Assembly (NCBI GenBank): GCA_035079385.1
Contig: JAVHKY010000003.1
Coordinates: 21,219,501 to 21,283,500, forward strand
DNA from: Aspidiotus rigidus
Lineage: Eukaryota > Arthropoda > Insecta > Hemiptera > Diaspididae
Direction of reading: 5' to 3'
DNA: 64,000 bases
The position numbers were made by a program, and so were the translations under genes. Positions 56,590 through 64,000 of this stretch are shown here, piece after piece (the stretch's first letter is position 1; each line of letters starts with the position of its first letter). The notes under the pieces were generated by a model that did not search any database, was not told where the DNA came from, and saw only the letters and a list, made by a program, of their open reading frames with translations.

Positions 56590-57620
56590 GATAACGGATA
56601 AAGGCACAATAAAGACGATCAAGACTCCGTGTTTGACGGAGGCAGGCGAATGATCCCCAGGTTCAACATAGATCGACTGAGGCCCCGTGTATGATTTAGG
56701 CGGGTGCTTCCGAAAAAACTCAGGTTGTTTCAGGCGAAGGAGAGAATGATACCGGCGACTTCGTTTTTCATTACATGCTCGTGGTAAGAGAACGATCAAG
56801 GCCCCGTGTTCGATAGAAGCAGGTGGATGTGAGAAAGTTCTCGTACGTCCACGCGAGGGAGAGAATGATACTGTGAAGCTCGTCTTTCGTCATGAGCTCG
56901 CGGTAAGGGGACGATCTATGCCCCGTGTTCGACAGAGGCAGGCGGATACGAGAAAATTCGCATGCGTTCACGCGAGGGAAGGAGTGATACCGTGAAGCTC
57001 GTCTTTCGTTATGAGCTCGCGGTGAGATATTGAATAAGCTCCGTAATAGGACGTGCAAATTCACAAAAAATCTCGTTTGACGCAAAGGTGGCAAGGTCGC
57101 TCTGAAGTCAGTCTTCGGTCACGAGCTCACGGTGGGAGATCGGATAGGGCCCCCTGTTCGTTAGAGGCGGGTGAATCTGTAAAATTTTGCGTGAAGACAC
57201 TTGAAGGATCGAACACAGGGTCTTGATCGTTCTCTCACGGGAAGCTTAACGAACGACGGTCTCGGGATATCCTTCTCTGCACTGGCTGACAAAACGAGCA
57301 TTTTCTTGAATTCACCTGCTTAGATAAAACGGGGCTGTTACGGTTTTCTCCTTGCGAGGTCACACTGGGACGCGATCTTCACGGTATGTCTTTCTCCGTT
57401 GCCTGAAACAACGAGAATTTTCACGTACTCACCTAATTAGATCGAACACAGGGCTCCAACTGGTCTCTCACCGCAAGCTCATGACGAAAGATGAGCGTCG
57501 AGCTTTATCATTTCCTCCTTCGCGTGAAACCGGGAAGATTTTCGCGGATTCCCCTGCCTGTATCAAACACGGGGGCATGACTGCTCTCTTACCTTGAGCT
57601 CATTACGAAGGACGAGCGTT
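56590..57620. repeat. Satellite of about 125-130 bp in two opposed halves
   Basis: Forward copies (56620-57190) carry GGCCCCGTGTTCGA, 'aggcggatacgagaaaatt' and CGTGAAGCTCGTCTTTCGTN. From about 57200 the same words appear inverted (AACGAAAGACGAGC-like, 'gaattcacctgcttagataaaacggggc'). The array is thus a large imperfect palindrome. Open frames across it are artefacts. Confidence 0.75.
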
Positions 57621-57859
57621 TTTGCGCTACGACAGGTTTAGCCCAAATTCCCATTTAACTGTCAACATCTTTTTGGCGCACTCTGTAAGTATGCACGGTA
57701 TTAATTTTAGAAAATTGAATAGAATGAAATATTATGTGAGTTCAAAAATAAGGAGGATAGGTAAGGGTATATCACGCCTGTGGGTTCCAAAATATGAGAT
57801 GTGAGTAATTGGAAAATATGGGTGAATTTCGCTTATAAATCCATAGATGAGAGAGGGGA

Positions 57860-58300
57860 GGCGTATACATTTCCTTAGGCCTCAAAATGTTGAATGTATG
57901 TAGCGGAGAAATGATGGGTGAACAAAATACGAAGTTTCCTGAATAAAATTGAGCAAAATGTGAACAAAATTATCACATGGATTTGAACGCGAAATTCGAA
58001 GATGGGGGGGCTGCATTTCCCCCGCCCCCCAAATTTGAAATGGGTGTATTGGGGAAACGGCGAGTGAACAAAATTTAAAATTTGTTGAACAAAATTAAAC
58101 AAAATTATGACATGGATTTAAACCCAAAATTCGAATATTGGGGGGGGGGGAGGGCTGCATTTCCCCAGACCCCCAAATTTGAAATGGCTGTAGCGGGGAA
58201 ACGACAATGGAACAAAATTGAACAAAATGTGAACAAAATTATGGCATTATTCGCGACTCAAAATTCCGTCATGGGAGGGGGGGGGGGTTGGGGAAATGGA
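57860..58300. repeat. Minisatellite, about 125-bp unit, three copies
   Basis: Units contain TGAACAAAATT, ACATGGATTTGAACGCGAAA, a G-run, CTGCATTTCCCC and CCCCAAATTTGAAATGG. Confidence 0.75.
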
Positions 58301-58536
58301 GCCATTGCTCACCTAGTTACTCGGAGGGGCAATTTTTGGACGACAATCGACATTTTCTTCTAGTTATGTAATTCTACTTGAATATTTTATTTTTCCTCTA
58401 TTCATGAACACACTACAATAATATTTAACAAGAAGTACATGATAATTTTTTTCTTTCTAAAAGTAATTTTATCGACAAATTATAACTTACCTATAAAATC
58501 TAGACAAGTTATATAATTGCACATTTTCTATTATAG

Positions 58537-58860
58537 CTACCTGCGATTGTTATCTTCCAAACATTCTCCATAATATTGACACTTATTCTTAAATACTTGC
58601 TGATAATTACTGACTCCTTCACAGCCAGGATAATTTGAAGAAAAATAGCACGTGGGTCTGGGAACTTGACCGCCGATGAAACATCCTCCAGCAATATTGC
58701 AGGCATTTTCAGTCCCCTGATTGTCGATGGCGTAGTCTTTATTTGGGTCTTTACAGCGACAATCTATGCCAACGACATATCTATGGACGCCGTTGACATA
58801 AGTAGCAGACATCCACGCGACGATGACGACAAAGAAAGCCAAAAAAGTAATTGAGTGCAT
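58537..58860 (-). CDS. Small secreted eight-cysteine protein, paralogue B
   Basis: 107 residues. The signal peptide is MHSITFLAFFVVIVAWMSATYVNG. The mature part has the same eight-cysteine plan as paralogue A (CRC, Cx5C, C-x8-C, x13, Cx5C) and shares NPNKDYAID, PRP.CYF and SNYQQVFKN. It is longer by seven residues before the first cysteine (HRYVVGI) and two between the fifth and sixth. Divergence is concentrated in the loops between cysteines. A minus-strand 5' UTR intron is predicted at 59055-58905 (CAG|GTAAAT ... TTACAG). The polyadenylation signal is less canonical (AATAGA) than in A. Function unknown. Confidence 0.8.
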   Translation of the reverse strand: MHSITFLAFFVVIVAWMSATYVNGVHRYVVGIDCRCKDPNKDYAIDNQGTENACNIAGGCFIGGQVPRPTCYFSSNYPGCEGVSNYQQVFKNKCQYYGECLEDNNRR

Positions 58861-59392
58861 TCTTACTGTTTTCCTTTGGTCGTTTATATCGATTGATATT
58901 CTGTCTGTAAAATTGGAACATAATTAATGTAGTAAAACTAGAAAAATGAAAATAGTGGAACGCAACATTTGTAAACAACATCGTTCGTATCGATACGAGT
59001 AAATAATTTGCATTGCGACCAATCCACTCCGAAGGAAAATTTTCAGAAAATTTACCTGGTGTCTTCCTTAGAAAAGAAGTCTTCTAAAGAAAATGTAATT
59101 GTTTAGTGATGTTGTAATGAAATTTACAGTTTTCATGGGTGGGAAACTTAAGAAGAACTTCTGCTGTTAACAAGGTTAATAGAGAGTTTAATGGTCATAA
59201 TTAGAAAAATTTGAAGAGGATATAATTAGATAGAGTTGTGGTATCAACGCTGATAATAAAAAAACTTGACTACAAAAATACCGATACTAGGGACAAAAAC
59301 TTGTAAACTGATCTAATATACTAAAAGTCTCTTCACTGCTCATCGCTCATTGCCTGATAGAATTTAGTGCCTCAGTATACGGGTTTCTTTTT

Positions 59393-60464
59393 TAGCGGGA
59401 GACCCGCCATCCGTTTAGTTACTGGGGGCCCTCAGTGGAATTCTTCCCGCGTACGCATAACGCTGTGGGGCGTAACGCTGGCGCGCGTAACGCTGGGACT
59501 TGGGAAAATTTGTGACCTTCTATGGGCTAGTATAGGGACCTTGAGAATTCCGGGCTCTTCTATACCCCTCTATTGGCTAGTATAGTGACTTAGAAAAATT
59601 TCGAGCTCTTCTATACGACTTTTGAAAAATTTTTGCGGCTCCTGTATCTGTGGAACTTAGAAACGGGAGACCCGCCATCCGTTTAGCTACTGGGGGCCCT
59701 CAGAGGAATTCTGTCCGCGTACGCATAACGCTGTGGGGCATAACGCTGGGACTTAGGAAAATTCGTGACCTTCTATGGGCTAGTATAGGGACTTGGAAAA
59801 ATTTCGGGCTCTTCTATACCTATCTTATACCCCTATATGGGCCATTATAGGGACTTAGAGAATTTCGGGTTCTTCTATACCCCTTTATTGTCTAGTATAG
59901 TGATAGAAAAATTTCTTGTTCTTCTATGCGACTTGGAAAAATTTTCGCGGCTCCTGTATAGTCATCTGTGGAACTTCGAAATATTTTCGCGATTACGCAA
60001 CGCTGGCACTTGGAAAAATTCCTGTCTCCTCTATAGCCGTCTATGGCACTTAAAAAAATTCCTGGCTCTTCTATATCGTCTTCTATGTGAGTTAGAAAAA
60101 TTCCTTGTTCCTCTATATCGCTGAGGGTCGCGTAACTCTGGGACTTGGAAAAAGTTTTGTCTGATTTATAGCCTTTATGGGACTTGGGAAAATTTCTGGC
60201 TCCTCTTTGGCCGTTTATGGGATTTGGAAAAATTAGTGATCTTCTTGACTCTTATCGCTAAGACTTGTAGGAATTACCGGAAATTCGTGACCTTCTTGAC
60301 TGAGAAATTCTTGATTGTTCTATAGCCCTCAATGGGACTTGGTAAATTATGTGATCTTTATCCCCTTCATATTATTTACATATTCCTTTCATATTTCTCG
60401 CAAACGCGCGAAACCATGAGTCGCGGCCCTCCCGCAACTCTTGCTCCCTAAGCAAGAGCATGTA
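59393..60464 (+). mobile_element. HINE-3 copy, complete, doubled left end
   Basis: The left end TAGCGGGAGACCCGCC and its GCATAACGCTGTGGGGC leader occur at 59393 and again at 59663. A ragged tandem repeat of about 50 bp (gggacttggaaaaattTCGGGCTCTTCTATACC...) fills the interior. The right end has CGCGGCCCTCCCGC, an inverted relative of the left end. It closes with a perfect stem-loop CTCTTGCT, loop CCCTA, AGCAAGAG (60438-60458). The homologous T-rich site near 50510 in unit 1 is empty, which fixes the ends. Confidence 0.75.
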
Positions 60465-61267
60465 AGTTTTTAATTTTTTTCTCATTGAGTCTTACGTGAC
60501 GGAAATTTATTTCTTAATTTTTTTCAAAAGATCTGGAGCTTCTTTACCTACCAAGATATAGCTAAAGAGATCTAAATGTGGAAGTTTGCCTCAAGAAAAT
60601 TTGCCGTGTGAGAAAACTTTCTAAGCAAATATTTGCCTTACGAAAATTCAGCCGACTCCAAAAATTTTTGTTAATGTGAGCCAGTTGGTGATACTAGGCC
60701 TATTAAGATAGAAAAGGCAGTCTCTTAGAGAATTACATTTGAATAACCAATGCAAACATAGAAGTTCTTACTTGCGAACAGAAAATAACTTGAAGAGGAT
60801 TATACTAAAACAATGGTTCTTCGCTTTAAACTGGAGATGCCAACTGCTATAACCGACGTTTTAATTTTTATAATCCTCTCTACTTTAACGGTAGCCTATC
60901 TTTTGCCGACATGTTCTATCTTCTCGAGGTGACAGAAAATACAACTTGAATCTTATCTACGACAAGAAATGGAATTTCAACAAAGTTATCCGATCGGCAA
61001 TCTCTTTATATTTTAATTCTTTTCCTCAGTGCCTATCACAGCGTACATGGATTAGCTCCCTAAACATACCGTAACAAGTTTGTTTTTACGAAATTGGATT
61101 TATTGCGTCAAAAGAAAACTCTTCCGGAAGCGTTTCAAAACTTTGTATATTATCAGGTTACATACACGCACACACAATAGTATACAACTTCTTTTTTTTA
61201 CGAGTCTTATCATATAGATTAGCCAATTTTAGAGGTTGGATGTAATTTCCTGCTTTCAGATCAGAGG

Positions 61268-61407
61268 TGATGTTTTGGATGCTATACAATACGAAGGGAC
61301 TCAGAAAAACACTCTTCAAGACTCCAATTTTGAATTCAATTCTCACTATCGAAACCAATTCGACATATAGAACAGGTTCCCAGCGCCCCTCGTTTAACTT
61401 CGTTAAG
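61268..61407 (+). mobile_element. HINE-1 3'-end remnant
   Basis: 'ACAGGTTCCCAGCGCCCCTC' then GTTTAACTTCGTTAAG keeps most of the HINE-1 right end. The array is gone. Confidence 0.55.
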
Positions 61408-61421
61408 TTTTGACAGTTTTC

Positions 61422-61630
61422 TTGTCTAAAAAAGAAAAAGCTTAACGCCACTTCCGTCAAACACTTTTTATTTATTTATTTGCACGAGGTGAACGACGTT
61501 TCGAGGTTACAAATTTCATCTTCGGGGTCTAGATTAATACTACAAAGAGTATAAAAAAAAGAGAACGCGATACAGTTCAGGAACACAGCCAGGGACAGAA
61601 GTGGCGTTAAGCTTTTTCTTTTTTAGACAA
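61422..61630. mobile_element. 209-bp TIR element, unit 2 copy
   Basis: Perfect inverted ends of 33 bp beginning TTGTCTAAAAAAGAAAAAGC. Orthologous to 51752-51960, so it predates the duplication. Confidence 0.8.
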
Positions 61631-62129
61631 CAATCCGTCTGGACAAGAATTCAAACTAAGGTTTCTTGTCGTTTTCCCACGTTGGTATCTCAATTTTCCT
61701 AGTTTTATTATTTCATTTACAGGCTCTTAACTGCACCCAGGCTATGAGCTTGATGGAATCAATTTTGAATACATTGGATGTAATTTCCTGCTTTTAGATA
61801 AGAGATGATGTTTTGGATGGATGGAAGATCATCGGCGTGAGTTGTTTCGATAGATAGTGAAATTTGGTGGGTGTGGCAGAGGGAAGCACAGATGGGCATG
61901 CGAAAATGTGGGTGACTGTGAGCGGGGAGTCGAGGCTACAATGTTCGCATGAGAACGAGTAAAGGCTGGAAAGAAGGTGAGCGTGTGTGAGTCGCGAGTG
62001 ACCAATTCGGAGACATGTAAGGTAGATTTTGTGACGGTGGAATTGTTGATGGTGTGATCAAGCCCATGCGAATGGTAATAGGTTTAGTTGGGCTAATCTA
62101 CTAGATGAGATTTCATTTTGCCAGAGGGT

Positions 62130-62270
62130 GATCCATTTGTCCTTGATTTGAGGCCGATAGTGTAATTCGTGGAAGAAGTTCTTTCGCGGTCTTGGCGGCT
62201 ACATCGACTTTTTCATTACCTTGGATCAGACCCAGATGAAAGTCATGTCTTAATGACAAATTTTTGACTT
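62130..62270 (-). pseudogene. RNase H fragment of a non-LTR retrotransposon, unit 2
   Basis: Same position and words as 52370-52620, further shortened by a small deletion around GIQGNE. Confidence 0.5.
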
Positions 62271-63189
62271 TGATTTTCATACCCTATCAGATTATACACT
62301 CGATATCAACACAATACAATGCTGACGTCGATTGTGTAGGTCTTTTCACTGTACCGATCTCGTGTTGAAACTCGAACTTGACAGTGAAAGAGATCGAGTC
62401 GCTACAGGTGGCTATGTATATGGAAGCTTAGCCTTAGACTAGGTGATCGTGATATTGAATCACAATACTTTCTTGTGGCGGTTACAAAATTTTCGAATTC
62501 ATAAGAGATTCGAGATCGCGATACTATCGAGCCGAAAATCATAAGATCTTTTCTGTAACTTTTAGCTACAAGGAATGACAATCCTCAAACTTTCTTAGAA
62601 CTTGTAACCAAGACTTCATTTTCTACGTATATATGTAGCCAAATCGCATCTTCGCCTTCAATTGACACACAACAACTCACCTGTCAATTAGAACTATTAG
62701 CGATGCTAGCGCGCGATCGCTCTGTCAAGTCCGAATCAATCTAAAAATAATACCGGAACTCAACTCAACTTCGACGTCGACGATGAGTCGATGGTAAGAA
62801 AGAGCTGTCAATTTTGGTCGACTTTCTTCCATTCTGAATCGATTGAGGTCGATTCTGGGTGAAACCAAATCGACTCAAAATCGACGTGAGTTGATGGCCG
62901 TTCATGGAGGCGGGTATTAGTAAGGTAAGTTGATTCAGGAATATCATCAACTCGATGAAATTGTATCATGTGCCATAAATAGTGAAGATTGAGTCTGAAC
63001 ACCTGGTTTCGAAGCTTGTGATATGGGCTTCGAATGACTACCGGTAAAATTATCTCCTAAATAATGACAGAGAGAACATAAAGACAAACGTTTACAAAGG
63101 GAGCATAAATAATCATTGTATTTCTACAAAATTGAATAGAGTCTTAAATAAATGCAATTAATTGTAAATATAAAATCTTAATTTTACAC

Positions 63190-64000
63190 TTTGGCGTTTT
63201 CTTATAAATATTCACATCATTTTAATATTATTCAAGTTTATCGATAAGGTAACAAATTTTTATAACTAATGAGGCACCTTTTTTGGTTACCGGTAGGATA
63301 GCTTTCAATTCGAATTTTCTATCGATAATATGAAGAAGTATTTACGCTTGCTTATATAGAATTTTAGGTCCGCTCAATGGGTAATGTTTTTGTTTTGACC
63401 ATTGACTGATTTCTGTTATACAATTCACATTCATAATTTATAAAGAAAAGAATAAAAAAGCTTTTTTCACATAGAATATATACAAACAGTGCTTCTGCAT
63501 TTCGATTAACTGCTGATCTTCGTTGGATTAAATCAAAAAACCCTCTTTATTTTTTTCTTTATCCATTTTTCATATTAGAGAGTCAAACGCACGAGTTCCT
63601 GTAACTACTGGTATCATCAGGAAGACGATTTTCTCAAAAGATGATAATAAAGATCGCTATAACCGAAGGTAAGATCGCACTTCACTATCATGTGTCGAGA
63701 AAGAATTTGTTTTTATAATTTATGTCAACCACTATTTTGCCATTTTTCTGCCATCCCACGAGACTACAAGTTAAAATTTCGACACAGATTAATTTCATTC
63801 AAAAAAGTGTTGAAGCTGCTTCGACATTCTTTTGATACCTCCCGTTTAAAAGCATCAGACATGGATTGCAGACAAACGTGATTTTCGCAATGGGTCATAT
63901 CTAGTTCCGAGATCAAATAAAAAGGTGGTGCACTCATTTTGAAAATAAATAAGACAAGAAAAATAAAAATACAATTCAAAAACTTAAAAATAAGACTATC
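63190..64000. other. Intergenic DNA, nothing recognised
   Basis: Beyond the end of the duplication; no exon or repeat could be supported. Confidence 0.45.

Larger units (their letters stand above)
55481..63190. repeat. Tandem segmental duplication, unit 2
   Basis: Begins ATTCGAAGGTACTTTACAATTG, directly following the end of unit 1. 55490-55675 matches 49046-49220. 55680-58300 is unit-specific (MITE, inverted satellite, minisatellite). 58310-63190 matches 49420-55480, with a HINE-3 insertion extra. Confidence 0.8.

Noticed and set aside
56572..57597. Several ORFs of 75-107 residues
   Set aside because: They lie in the inverted 125-bp satellite and exist in both orientations.
57875..58363. 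ORFs of 75-93 residues on both strands
   Set aside because: They lie within the three-copy 125-bp minisatellite; no gene signals.

Overview
The window is nuclear DNA from an insect, most likely a sternorrhynchan hemipteran such as a mealybug, scale or aphid. This is inferred from spliced insect-type genes, AT-rich intergenic DNA, frequent 'gtaggtacct' words, Penelope-like, R1-like and Helitron-type elements, and mitochondrial signatures. No species can be named. Nothing bacterial is present: no operons, rRNA or CRISPR. Most short open reading frames lie in repeats.

Genes. Three conserved genes occupy the middle. A nischarin-like PX plus leucine-rich-repeat gene (28504 down to 27074, minus, two exons) is divergent from a six-exon UPF0415/C7orf25 (DUF1308) homologue (29286-31262, plus). 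Convergent with the latter is a seven-exon M14 zinc carboxypeptidase (41042 down to 32055, minus). It has a signal peptide, propeptide and nearly all active-site residues, but a Ser where the catalytic Glu270 should be. On the right, a tandem segmental duplication (about 49036-55480 and 55481-63190) carries one small secreted eight-cysteine protein gene per unit (49672-49968 and 58537-58860, minus).

Repeats. The dominant theme is a group of mobile elements whose interior is a 45-bp satellite. Every family shows the same plan: a palindromic left end, tandem repeats, a right copy of the left-end motif in inverted orientation, then a terminal stem-loop. This matches Helentron-associated (HINE/DINE-1-like) rolling-circle elements. 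Three families are distinguished here as HINE-1, HINE-2 and HINE-3. One HINE-2 copy (18652-21361) carries a decayed Helitron Rep/helicase N-terminal reading frame, and it sits inside a HINE-1. HINE-3 sits in one unit of the duplication and is absent from the other, so both insertion and empty site are visible.

Layout: 1-1310 dead R1-like retroelement; 1489-2977 TIR element around mitochondrial-like DNA; 3061-3496 TTAA-flanked MITE; 4425-6875 HINEs and minisatellite; 8770-12590 HINE cluster split by a Penelope-like element with an 11-bp target duplication; 12590-18190 fragments and quiet DNA; 18190-21790 nested HINEs; 21790-25335 dispersed repeats and a Penelope fragment; 26700-41050 the three genes, with MITEs, a foldback element and an old satellite in carboxypeptidase introns; 41829-44912 HINE arrays; 45490-47250 dead non-LTR element; 48116-48434 MITE; 49036-63190 tandem duplication with later insertions; the last 800 bases hold nothing recognisable.
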